IMG/VR virus record: IMGVR_UViG_3300045453_000096 | Span: 1-40,583 of that record | From: a virus | Reading direction: 5' to 3' (one strand) | Length of the DNA stretch: 40,583 nt | In this document: in pieces, positions 19,019 through 26,688 of the stretch | Layout of the letters: each line of letters starts with the position of its first letter | Position numbering within the stretch: the stretch's first letter is position 1 | Notes under the pieces: model-generated | Told to the model about the DNA's origin: nothing | What the model saw: only the letters and a program-made list of their open reading frames with translations | Database searches by the model: none | Translations under genes and position numbers: made by a program

Positions 19019-20535
19019 GCGTCGCGCAGGTCTTCGGCAACATGCTGCAGCGGCCCTGGGTGTCGCCTGGGCCCACCATCGACCGGCTCGTCGCCTCGGT
19101 GATCGCGCCGACCGATCCCGTCGAGCGGCACCGCGGGCGAAACAGGATCGGCACCGGCCCGGTCGGCAGCGGCAAGACCACGGGCATCAAGGGCGGCACG
19201 CTGATCAACGCCATGCAGCAACCGATGTGGCCCGACGGCATCGTTCGCTACGAGATTTACCTGATCCGCGACACCTACCGGAACCTCTGGTCGCAGTTCG
19301 TGCCGTTCTGGAACGACTGGTGGCGGCCGAACACGCCGGGTGTCGTGTGGAGCGGCGCGAAGGATGGCCCGGTCGACACGACGCTGCACCTGATCACGCC
19401 CATGGGGCCGGTCGACTACACGATGCACATGCGCGCCATCGGTGAGCTGCGCTCCGACGCCGACATCGAGAATTTCTGGCGAGGCATCGCGCCGACGGAC
19501 ATCTGGCTGGAGGAGGGCGACATGCTGCCCGAGGCCGTGTTCCGCAAAGCCATGACGCGGCTCGGCCGATACCCGCCGCGCAGCGTCGACGGGCACGGCG
19601 CGGTGTCGCCAACGCTCTGGATGGGCAGCAACCAGTTCCTGATCGGCTCGTGGGCCTACGCCGCGAAGATGGCCGGCGAATGGAAACCGGGCGTCGAGCT
19701 GTTCGACCAGCCAGGCGGGCGCTCGCCCGACGCCGAGAACCTGCACAACCTGCGGCCGGGCTACTACGACGATATCATCGCGAAGTCGGACGAGCGCACG
19801 ATCCGCCGCATGGTCGACAATGAGCACGTGTTGCCGCTGGCGGGTACGCCCGTCTTCCCCGAGTTCAGCGACATCACGCACACCCGCGAGTTCCGGCTAG
19901 ACCCGAACCTGCCGCTGCGCATCGGCTTCGACGGCGGCAACCAGACGCTCAACCCGGCGGCGGCGATCGGACAGCGCGGCATGGCGCGACAGCTGCGCTT
20001 CAAGGCGGAAGTGACCGTCGAGCACGGTTGCGGCGTCGAGCGCTTTGCCGAGCTGGTGAACGAGGAGCTGGGAAAGGGCCAGTACGGCGCGTGGCCGCGC
20101 AAGTCGATCATCTGCACCGTCGATCCCAGCGCGCAATGGGGGGCGGACAAGCAGGCGGGGCAGGCCAATTGGATCATGGCGATGGAGCGCCGCACCGGCC
20201 TGCGCATCCGGCCGGCGCGCACCAACGTCATCGCCGCCCGTCGCGAGGCGCTGCGCACGCCGATGACGCGCATGGTCGACGGGCAGCCCGGCCTGCTGGT
20301 CGATCCGGCGGCGCGCGTGCTGCGCGAAGGCCTGGGCGGGCTGTTCCACTTCGCGAGCGTCCGCGCAGGCCTTGCCTCGCGCTCGTCCGACACGCCCGCG
20401 AAGAACCATCACAGCCACGTCTGCGAAGCCGCCGAATACATGGCGCTCGACGACGAGGCCGTCGGTGAGTTCGAGGGCCGCAAGGCGGGGCAGCGACGTC
20501 AGGTCAAGCAGCAGACCGAAGCCATCAGCGACTGA
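19015..20535 (+). CDS. terL: Terminase large subunit
   Basis: 506 residues; GGGGTGG precedes the ATG. ATP-driven DNA packaging motor with a headful or cos-cutting nuclease. N-terminal ATPase with Walker A GPVGSGKT (residues 48-55). C-terminal RNase-H-like nuclease with acidic residues Asp306 (IGFDGGN) and Asp370 (CTVDPSA) and a third position in HHSHVCEAAEYM (His468, Glu471; many terminases have Asp there). Length is within the usual range. The order terL, small gene, small gene, portal is typical of T7-type podoviruses of alphaproteobacteria. Confidence 0.9.
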   Translation: MSVAQVFGNMLQRPWVSPGPTIDRLVASVIAPTDPVERHRGRNRIGTGPVGSGKTTGIKGGTLINAMQQPMWPDGIVRYEIYLIRDTYRNLWSQFVPFWNDWWRPNTPGVVWSGAKDGPVDTTLHLITPMGPVDYTMHMRAIGELRSDADIENFWRGIAPTDIWLEEGDMLPEAVFRKAMTRLGRYPPRSVDGHGAVSPTLWMGSNQFLIGSWAYAAKMAGEWKPGVELFDQPGGRSPDAENLHNLRPGYYDDIIAKSDERTIRRMVDNEHVLPLAGTPVFPEFSDITHTREFRLDPNLPLRIGFDGGNQTLNPAAAIGQRGMARQLRFKAEVTVEHGCGVERFAELVNEELGKGQYGAWPRKSIICTVDPSAQWGADKQAGQANWIMAMERRTGLRIRPARTNVIAARREALRTPMTRMVDGQPGLLVDPAARVLREGLGGLFHFASVRAGLASRSSDTPAKNHHSHVCEAAEYMALDDEAVGEFEGRKAGQRRQVKQQTEAISD

Positions 20536-20546
20536 GCGGGGACACC

Positions 20547-20747
20547 ATGGCCGATCTTCACCGAATGGAAATCGTCATCGACCGTGACGCCGATCTGGCG
20601 CCGCAGGTCATCGTTTATCGCGCCGAGGGTGTGCCCTGGGCGATCCTCGAACGGCTGAGTGGCCGCAAGAAGAACCGGCTCGAGGAGGCCATCGACCGCT
20701 GGCGCAAGCGGCAGGCCGAGCGCAAGGCTGAGCCTGCGATGGTGTGA
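20547..20747 (+). CDS. Small hypothetical protein (66 aa)
   Basis: Starts MADLHRMEIVIDRDADLAPQ after a GGGG-type SD. Strand-rich N-terminus, then a strongly basic helix (RLEEAIDRWRKRQAERKAEP). Unknown; lies between terL and portal. The 100 bp that follow (20748-20846) contain no gene I can support. Confidence 0.5.
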   Translation: MADLHRMEIVIDRDADLAPQVIVYRAEGVPWAILERLSGRKKNRLEEAIDRWRKRQAERKAEPAMV

Positions 20748-20846
20748 GCGCGACCCGGGCAAATATGCCCTCTTGTCGTTGAAACACTTTCGCGCGGAAA
20801 TTCTGCGCCACCTGCAATTTCCCTTCCCCGGAGCGAGGGCGATGTA

Positions 20847-21080
20847 ATGGGTGGCGGCGGAGGCGGCGGCGGTTTTCAGCAGCCGCAAATCATCTACATG
20901 CAGCCCGAGCCTGCGCCCAAGCAGGACGATCCGGCCGTCAAGGAAGCCGAGCGCAAGCAGCGCGTGATCGAGGCCGGCATCGGCGGCCGCGGGGCCACGC
21001 TCATCGCGGGCGGTGCGCAGACCGATCCGTCCCGCCGTGTCGGCGCGTCGCTGTTCGGCAACTTCGAGAAGATGGGCTAG
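20847..21080 (+). CDS. Small Gly-rich protein upstream of portal (77 aa)
   Basis: Begins with Met followed by eight Gly, then a Pro/Gln-rich stretch and a charged helix. The C-terminal part GGRGATLIAGGAQTDPS, followed by ASLFGN, resembles a short family with a GR-(A/S)-T-x-(L/I)-xGG motif repeatedly found beside phage portal or connector genes. GAGGGCG lies before the ATG. Probably a minor structural or head-completion protein; role unproven. Confidence 0.6.
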   Translation: MGGGGGGGGFQQPQIIYMQPEPAPKQDDPAVKEAERKQRVIEAGIGGRGATLIAGGAQTDPSRRVGASLFGNFEKMG

Positions 21081-21086
21081 CGGCCC

Positions 21087-22769
21087 ATGGTCGACCCGCT
21101 CTACGACGACATGCTCGGGGCGCACCATGCGCGCCGCTCGTTCCGTGCGGGTCACGAGCCGACGTGGCAGCGCATCAACGAGATCATCTGGCCGGACGGC
21201 ACGCCGCCCTGGTCGGGTGGGGGCGACGGCGCGGCGACGCGCAACGAGATCTACGACAACAGCGCCGAGGATGCCGCCGACATGGCGAGTTCGGCCCTGC
21301 ACGCCATGACGACGAACCCGGCGACGCGCTGGTTCGAGCTTGGCCTGTTCGACGAGGTATTCGCGCGCGACACCGATGCCGGTGCGTGGCTCTGGCAGCA
21401 CACGACCAAGATGTTGCGGTGCTTCCGGCATCCTTCGACGCGCTTCAACCTTGCGATGGACGAGGACAACAAGCAGCTGATCGCGCTCGGCAACTCGTGC
21501 CTGCACGTCGAGCCGCGCGGCGGCAAGCTGCCGCTCTACCGCGCCTGCGACATGGCGCGGATCACGTGGGCGGAGAATGCCGACGGCGAGATCGACATCG
21601 TCGATCGCGAGTTCGAGTTGACCGCGCGTGCCGCCGTCGAGAAGTGGGGCAACGACGTGCCCGAGGAAGTCTGGAAGATGGCGCAGTCGCCCGGCCAGGC
21701 CTACGACCTCGTCACGTTCCTGCATGTCAGCGAGCCGCGCACCGAGCGCGATCGCTCGAAGCTCGACCGCCGCAACATGGCGTACCGCTCGACGATCCTG
21801 TGCGTCACCTATCCGGCCGTCGTGCGCGAGGGCGGCAGCCACGAGCTCGAGTATGTCTGCTCGCGCTGGTCGCGACGTGCCAACGAAATCTACGGCCGGG
21901 GCTGCGGGCACAAGGGCCTGGGCGACGCCGACATCCTGCAGCGCATGAACAAGACGGCGCTGCTGGCCGGCGAACGCACCGTCGACCCGCCGCTGATGGT
22001 GCCCGACGACGAAGACATGGGCCCGATCTCGCTCAAAGCGCGGGCGATGAACCGTATCCGGCCCGAGTATCTGGCGAACGGCGCGCACCCGCGCGCGATG
22101 ATTACCGACACGAGGGTCGACATCGGGCTCGATCTGATCCAGGACCGCCGCGAGCTGGTGCGCCGCGCCTTCCTCAAGCAGCTGATCGAGCTGTCGCGCG
22201 ATCCGAAGTTCACCGCGACGCAGTTCCTCTCGTTGGAGGCTGAAAGCAAACGCGGCCTGGCCCCGCTGCTCGGCCGCCAGCAGGTCGAACGGCTCGGCCC
22301 CATCGTCGGCCGCACGTTCAACATCCTGTCTCGGATCCCCGGCGTGTTCGACGAGGCGCCGCCGGAGCTGCAGGGAATGCCGCTGCAGCCCAACTTCGAC
22401 AGCCCCGACGCCAAGGCGATGCGGCTGGGTGTGGCGCGTTCGATCTCGCAGAGCTTCGAGCTGCTGGAACCCACCATCAAGGCGACCGGCGACGAGGCGC
22501 TGTGGGACAACTTCGATCTCGACGAGGGTATGCGCGCCCAGGCCGACGGCATCGGCATCCCGAGCGGCATCCTGCGCCCGCTCGACGTGCGCGACCGCAT
22601 GCGCGAACAGCGCCTCGCCGTGCAGCGCGAACAGGCCGAGCTGGAGCGCTTCAAGGACGTGACCACGGGCGTCAAAAACGCCGCGCCGATGGCGGCCGTG
22701 GTTGCCAACCTGATCAAGGATGGCGCGGCGGCCGCGCCGGCGGCGGCTCCGGCTGAGGCGGCGGCATGA
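21087..22769 (+). CDS. Portal / head-tail connector protein
   Basis: 560 residues, near T7 gp8 size (536). Twelve copies would form the DNA gateway at the phage head vertex and dock the tail. Recognised by the podovirus connector pattern: the N-terminal helix with TWQRINEIIWPDG, the DNSAEDAADMASSALHAMTT segment, the FLHVSEPRTE region, the helical RIRPEYLANG and DLIQDRRELVRRAFLKQLIE parts, and an Ala-rich C-terminus. It directly precedes the scaffold and capsid genes. Confidence 0.9.
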   Translation: MVDPLYDDMLGAHHARRSFRAGHEPTWQRINEIIWPDGTPPWSGGGDGAATRNEIYDNSAEDAADMASSALHAMTTNPATRWFELGLFDEVFARDTDAGAWLWQHTTKMLRCFRHPSTRFNLAMDEDNKQLIALGNSCLHVEPRGGKLPLYRACDMARITWAENADGEIDIVDREFELTARAAVEKWGNDVPEEVWKMAQSPGQAYDLVTFLHVSEPRTERDRSKLDRRNMAYRSTILCVTYPAVVREGGSHELEYVCSRWSRRANEIYGRGCGHKGLGDADILQRMNKTALLAGERTVDPPLMVPDDEDMGPISLKARAMNRIRPEYLANGAHPRAMITDTRVDIGLDLIQDRRELVRRAFLKQLIELSRDPKFTATQFLSLEAESKRGLAPLLGRQQVERLGPIVGRTFNILSRIPGVFDEAPPELQGMPLQPNFDSPDAKAMRLGVARSISQSFELLEPTIKATGDEALWDNFDLDEGMRAQADGIGIPSGILRPLDVRDRMREQRLAVQREQAELERFKDVTTGVKNAAPMAAVVANLIKDGAAAAPAAAPAEAAA

Positions 22770-23047
22770 GCAAGCTGCGCGACCTCCTCGGGCATCCGCA
22801 GTACCGGCCGCTGGCCGAGGCGGTCGCGCGCACCGGTGGCCTGCTCGGCAAGGAAGCGCCGATCAACGACGATGCGGGCCGCGTCGACCCGCTGGAGCTG
22901 GTCAGGCAGCGCGCCGCGCGCGACTTCGCCGCCAAGCTTCTCGACGAGATGGGGTGGCGGCTCGAAGTGATGCCGCCGACCTCGACGAAGCCAGCCCCGC
23001 CGCAAAAGCTGGCGGAGAGCGACGGCAGCAGAGAAGGAGAAGGGTAG
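22766..23047 (+). CDS. Hypothetical protein (93 aa)
   Basis: ATGA overlap with portal. Starts MSKLRDLLGHPQYRPLAEAV; helical N-terminal two thirds (DPLELVRQRAARDFAAKLLD) and a polar C-terminus. Possibly an assembly cofactor, from position only. Confidence 0.55.
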   Translation: MSKLRDLLGHPQYRPLAEAVARTGGLLGKEAPINDDAGRVDPLELVRQRAARDFAAKLLDEMGWRLEVMPPTSTKPAPPQKLAESDGSREGEG

Positions 23048-23367
23048 TGGCGAACAACAGTAACCAGAGCCCGCCGGATGGCGAAGGCCTGCTTGCCCTG
23101 CAGGGGCAGGTGGCAGAACTGCGAGAGCAGCTTGCGCAAGCGCAGGCTGCCATCGAGAAACTGACCGATCCGAAGTCGAACCTCGGCGCGCGCGTCGCGG
23201 CAGCGGAGCGCGGCGTGTGCCTCGCCGCCGCCATCGTGGGCGAGCTCTACAGCAGCTCGGTCAAGAGCGACATCGTCGGCCTGGTCGAGGAGCTGAAGCG
23301 TCTCGTCAAGCCGATGAACGAGGCCTTCGAGAAGGCCGCAGCGGAGGAGGTGGCCCATGCGGCATAA
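23047..23367 (+). CDS. Coiled-coil protein (106 aa)
   Basis: GTG at 23047 (overlaps the upstream TAG), with AGAAGG before it. Residues 14-42 (LLALQGQVAELREQLAQAQ and on) have leucine/alanine heptads typical of a coiled coil; the C-terminal helix is LVEELKRLVKPMNEAFEKAA. Lies just before the scaffold gene. May be a structural or assembly accessory protein; not recognised further. Confidence 0.6.
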   Translation: MANNSNQSPPDGEGLLALQGQVAELREQLAQAQAAIEKLTDPKSNLGARVAAAERGVCLAAAIVGELYSSSVKSDIVGLVEELKRLVKPMNEAFEKAAAEEVAHAA

Positions 23368-24376
23368 CCTCTGGCGCGAGCGCATCGTGCGCGCTCCTGA
23401 CGGGGAAGGCGCTGGTGCCGGTGCAGGCGCTGGTGCCGGTGCGGGCGCTGGTGCTGGTGCTGGTGCCGGTGCTGGTGCTGGTGCTGGTGCCGGTGCTGGT
23501 GCTGGTGCTGGTGCTGGTGCTGGTGCTGGTGCTGGTGCTGGTGCCGGTGCGGGCGCTGGTGCCGGTGCTGGTGCGACGTGGCGCGACAGCCTGCCGGAGC
23601 CGCTTCGTGCGCATGCGGGCCTCTCCAAGTTCAAGGATGTCGGCGCGCTGGCCGAAGGCTACGTCAACGCCGAGAAGATGATCGGCGCCGACAAGATCGT
23701 GCTGCCCGGCAAGGACGCCAAGCCCGAGGAATGGGAGGCCGTCTTCAACAAGCTCGGCCGTCCCGAGAAGGCCGACGGCTACACCTTCCCCGAGATCAAG
23801 GACCGGCCCTACACCGATCAGGACAAGGCGCTGCAGGCCAACTTCTCGACGGTCGCGCACAAGCTCGGCCTGACGCAGGCGCAAGTCGCGGGCCTTGCCG
23901 GCTGGCAGAACGAAATGGTCGTGGCAGGCGTCGAGGCAGCCGCGACCGGCCGCGCCAACGCCGAAGCGGCGCTGCGCAAGGAGAAGGGCGACGGCTACGA
24001 CGCCTTCATCGAGCAGGGCCAGGCCGGCCTCAGGGCGATGCTCAACGCGGCCGGCGAGAAGTTCGAGCAGTTCTCGCAGATCAAGCTGATCGACGGCACC
24101 TATGCGTTCGACAATCCCGTGTTCGCCAAGCTGTTCGCGACCTTCGGTGCGGCGATCAGCGAAAGCGGCTTCGAGGGCGGTGGCGGCGGCAAGAACACGG
24201 GCGCGTTCGCCTCGCCCAAGGCGGCGAAGGCCGAACTCGACAACCTCTACGCCAAGGACTTCCTCGACCAGAAACACCCGTACAACGACAAGCGCAATCC
24301 CCAGCACAAGGCCTGGGTGGAGCGCGTCATGCGGCTCAACGAACTCGCCAACACTGCGGCGGGTTCGACGACATAA
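23357..24376 (+). CDS. Capsid assembly scaffolding protein with a (Gly-Ala)28 tract
   Basis: 339 residues (T7 gp9 is 307), with GAGGAGG before the ATG. Directs coat assembly and leaves the head before or during packaging. After a 17-residue basic N-terminus comes a 56-residue Gly-Ala repeat (residues 18-73). The scaffold body follows: ATWRDSLPEPLRAHAGLSKF, DVGALAEGYVNAEKMIGADK, KIVLPGKDAKPEEWEAVFNK, LGRPEKADGYTFPE, a pattern known in podovirus scaffolds where a Pro/Ala-rich linker often occupies this place. The C-terminus contains the helical KAWVERVMRLNELANT that would contact coat. Confidence 0.85.
   Translation: MRHNLWRERIVRAPDGEGAGAGAGAGAGAGAGAGAGAGAGAGAGAGAGAGAGAGAGAGAGAGAGAGAGAGAGATWRDSLPEPLRAHAGLSKFKDVGALAEGYVNAEKMIGADKIVLPGKDAKPEEWEAVFNKLGRPEKADGYTFPEIKDRPYTDQDKALQANFSTVAHKLGLTQAQVAGLAGWQNEMVVAGVEAAATGRANAEAALRKEKGDGYDAFIEQGQAGLRAMLNAAGEKFEQFSQIKLIDGTYAFDNPVFAKLFATFGAAISESGFEGGGGGKNTGAFASPKAAKAELDNLYAKDFLDQKHPYNDKRNPQHKAWVERVMRLNELANTAAGSTT
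23408..23575 (+). repeat. Hexanucleotide tandem repeat (28 units) coding Gly-Ala
   Basis: 168 bp made of the 6-bp unit GGTGCT with synonymous variants GGTGCC, GGCGCT, GGTGCA and GGTGCG. It encodes 28 consecutive Gly-Ala pairs in the scaffold gene. The longest uninterrupted run of identical GGTGCT units is in the centre, so replication slippage would change length by whole dipeptides without a frameshift. Confidence 0.95.
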
Positions 24377-24586
24377 ACCCCGAGCAGGGGCCGGGACACG
24401 CAGGCGGGAACGTCCTGCCCCCGGCCCCACCGGAGGGGCGATCAGCGGATAACCGCAGGACCTGCGGCCCGCCTGTTGGCAACGCACAGCGAGCGTCGCC
24501 GCCCACGCCGGGCGTCTCCGGCGAGGCTACGGATCCTGCGAGGGGCAATCCGGCCGATCGGTGAAAACCTTTCGACGGAGTGATCC
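24377..24586 (+). other. Structured intergenic region before the capsid gene
   Basis: 210 bp without a gene, the largest gap in the virion block. Three stable hairpins: GGGGCCGGG (24387-24395) with CCCGGCCCC (24420-24428), with an inner GCAGG/CCTGC; CCGCAGG-A-CCTGCGG (24453-24467); and CGCCGG (24506-24511) with CCGGCG (24518-24523). There is no U-tract, so these are probably not full terminators. They may set the stability or processing of the capsid message. Confidence 0.5.
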
Positions 24587-25477
24587 ATGCTCACGGATAC
24601 CGACCGCATCAGCTTTCAGGACAAGTTCAAGCGCGACTACACGCTCATCTCGCAGCAGATGAAGGCGCGGCTGGTCGAATACTGCGACCCCGAGCCCGAC
24701 GCCATCGACGCCCGCTACTTCTGGTTCAACTACATCGGCAAGGTTGCGCCGCGCCAGAAGACGAGCTTCGCCGGGCCCACGCCGCACATGAGCCCGCAGC
24801 ACACCCGCAACCGCGGCAACGTCATCCCCTACGAGTGGGGCGATGCGTTCGACGAGGCGCAGCTGCGCGCCCTGGTCGCGGACCCCAAGAACAAGCACAA
24901 GATGGCGGCGGTCGCCGGCTTCTATCGCCAGCAGGACCTGATCATCATCAACGCCGCGCTCGGCACGCGCGTCTCGTGGAACGAGGACGGCACCACGACC
25001 GACAACTCGCTGCCGGGCGCGCAGCTGGTCGCGCATGGCTCGGCCGGCATGACCTTCGACAAGGTCCGCTCGGCCAAGCAGAAGTTCGACGCCGCCGAGG
25101 TCGACGAAGGCGTGCCCAACCCGCGCCGCGTCATGGTGCACTCGGCCAAGCAGCTCTCCGACCTGCTGACGGAAGCCAAGGCGACGTCGTCCGATTACAT
25201 CGGCGACATCACCGCCCTGCGTGACGGCAAGATCACGCACTGGATGGGCTTCGATTGGGTCCGTTCGGAGCAGCTGCCGGTCAACGGCTCCTCGCATCGC
25301 CGCTGCTTCGCGATGGCGACCAACGGCGTCGGCCTGTTCAGCGAGCTCGAGCCGCGCGTGAAGATCGGCCAGGACCCCAGTGCCTCGTTCGTCGAGCGCA
25401 TGATGCTCGACCAGAACATGGGCGCCACCCGCCTCGAAGACGTGCGCGTCGTCGAGGTGCCCTGCGTCGAGAGCTAA
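24587..25477 (+). CDS. Major capsid protein
   Basis: 296 residues with GGAG before the ATG; somewhat shorter than T7 gp10A (345). Recognised by position after the scaffold and by a capsid-type profile: an N-terminal helix (ISFQDKFKRDYTLISQQMKA), a DARYFWFNYIGKV strand region, the long AVAGFYRQQDLIIINAALGT helix, and a C-terminal part with strand-rich THWMGFDWVRSEQLPV. The gene is flanked on both sides by hairpins, unlike most tightly overlapping neighbours, consistent with specially regulated high-level expression. Confidence 0.85.
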   Translation: MLTDTDRISFQDKFKRDYTLISQQMKARLVEYCDPEPDAIDARYFWFNYIGKVAPRQKTSFAGPTPHMSPQHTRNRGNVIPYEWGDAFDEAQLRALVADPKNKHKMAAVAGFYRQQDLIIINAALGTRVSWNEDGTTTDNSLPGAQLVAHGSAGMTFDKVRSAKQKFDAAEVDEGVPNPRRVMVHSAKQLSDLLTEAKATSSDYIGDITALRDGKITHWMGFDWVRSEQLPVNGSSHRRCFAMATNGVGLFSELEPRVKIGQDPSASFVERMMLDQNMGATRLEDVRVVEVPCVES

Positions 25478-25499
25478 GGCCCTCGCCCCGACCGAACCC

Positions 25500-25528
25500 G
25501 GGGAGCTGGGGCCCAACCTCCGCTCCCC
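25500..25528 (+). other. Hairpin after capsid gene
   Basis: GGGGAGC (25500-25506) with GCTCCCC (25522-25528), 15-nt loop, no U-tract, 23 nt after the capsid stop codon. Possible attenuator or mRNA-stability element. Confidence 0.4.
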
Positions 25529-25565
25529 GCCCTCGCCAACTCCAGCCCCATAGGGGGAACGTCAA

Positions 25566-26063
25566 ATGACTGTCCGTAAGTCCACCATGATCACCGAACT
25601 CGAGGCGCAGAAGCTGCAGAGCCGCGAGCGCTTCGGTGGGTCGATCCAGCGCATCGCCGCCAACCATGCCAAGGGCGCGAGCGACAGCACCAACGACATC
25701 TATCCGGTCCTGCGTCTGTGGACTGGCTGGGTGCTCGACAGCCTGATCTTCCAGACCGCCGCCTGGGGTGCTTCGGGCGTGGCCGAGATCGGCTGCTACG
25801 AGACGACCGAGAACGGCGGCGCAGTGATCGACGCCGACTGCTTCGCCTCGGCCGTCGATGTGTCGAGCGCTCTGGCGCGCATCGACCTCCTGATGGAGGC
25901 GGCTGCGCAGGCGCCCGACAGGGTCAACACCAAGCTGCGAGACATTCTCGGGCTGGCTGCGACCGTGGCCGACAAGTGGGTCGACGTGTGCATCACGGCG
26001 ACGCATATCGGCGCGGGCCAGGCGGCGAAGTTCGCCCTCACGGCGCGCTACGTCGAGAACTGA
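25566..26063 (+). CDS. Virion-block hypothetical protein (165 aa)
   Basis: Starts MTVRKSTMITELEAQKLQSR with GGGGG-type SD. Helical N-terminus, then a mixed region with IYPVLRLWTGWVLDSLIFQT and a helical C-terminus (VSSALARIDLLMEAAAQAP; LRDILGLAATVADKWVD). Position between coat and tail tubular A suggests a minor head or decoration protein. Not recognised. Confidence 0.6.
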   Translation: MTVRKSTMITELEAQKLQSRERFGGSIQRIAANHAKGASDSTNDIYPVLRLWTGWVLDSLIFQTAAWGASGVAEIGCYETTENGGAVIDADCFASAVDVSSALARIDLLMEAAAQAPDRVNTKLRDILGLAATVADKWVDVCITATHIGAGQAAKFALTARYVEN

Positions 26064-26091
26064 TCGCGACCGATCGAAGTAGGCGCGCACC

Positions 26092-26688
26092 ATGCCGCAC
26101 ACCAAGGCCAGCATCTGCAACTCCGCGCTGCTGCTCCTCGGCCAGGATCCTCTGGTCGAGGACGCAGACGCGGCCCAGCAGTACAGCGACGCCGATGCGG
26201 TGGTGCGCGCCTATGACGAACGCTTCGGGCGCGTGCTGCGCTCGCACAACTGGAATTTCGCGGAGACGCTGGCGATCATCGACGCCGACGCGACGGCCCC
26301 GGCCTTCGGCTTCGCGCGCAGGTTTCCGCTGCCGACCGTGCCGCCCTGCGCGCGCGTGTGGGCGCTCTCCGAGGATCGCCACGGCAAGGAGCCGAAGTAT
26401 CGCGTTCGCGGCGGCTTCATCGAGACCGACGAGCCCTCGCCGTTGCATGTGATCTACATCGCCCGGATCGAAGACCCGTCGCTGTTCGATGACGAATTCG
26501 CGGAGGCGCTGGCTGCCGAGATCGCGTCCAAGGCCGCGCTCAAGGTGCTGGGCTCGAAGGAAGCCGCGACCGTCTTCCGCAAGGAGGCGAAGGAGGATCA
26601 GACCAACGCCCGCAGCATCGACAGCAAGGAGAACCCGCCGAAGGACATCGACGGCGGCTCGTGGACAGTCGGGCGGAGCACGGGCTGA
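26092..26688 (+). CDS. Tail tubular protein A (gatekeeper-type, T7 gp11-like)
   Basis: 198 residues (T7 gp11 is 196). Rings below the portal and links it to the nozzle. N-terminal signature SICNSALLLLGQDPLVED, then the helix AVVRAYDERFGRVLRSHNWN followed by FAETLAI, and a long C-terminal helix ending in a charged tail, as in the family. Followed by the B protein with TGATG coupling. Confidence 0.85.
   Translation: MPHTKASICNSALLLLGQDPLVEDADAAQQYSDADAVVRAYDERFGRVLRSHNWNFAETLAIIDADATAPAFGFARRFPLPTVPPCARVWALSEDRHGKEPKYRVRGGFIETDEPSPLHVIYIARIEDPSLFDDEFAEALAAEIASKAALKVLGSKEAATVFRKEAKEDQTNARSIDSKENPPKDIDGGSWTVGRSTG

Noticed and set aside
23408-23575. CRISPR array or iteron-type origin
   Set aside because: Units are 6 bp with no spacers and stay in frame as Gly-Ala; a coding microsatellite explains it.
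23306-24487. Leftward frame encoding Ser/Thr/Gly repeats across the scaffold gene
   Set aside because: The repeat is only the complement of the GGTGCT microsatellite; the scaffold reading has flanking conserved sequence and an SD.
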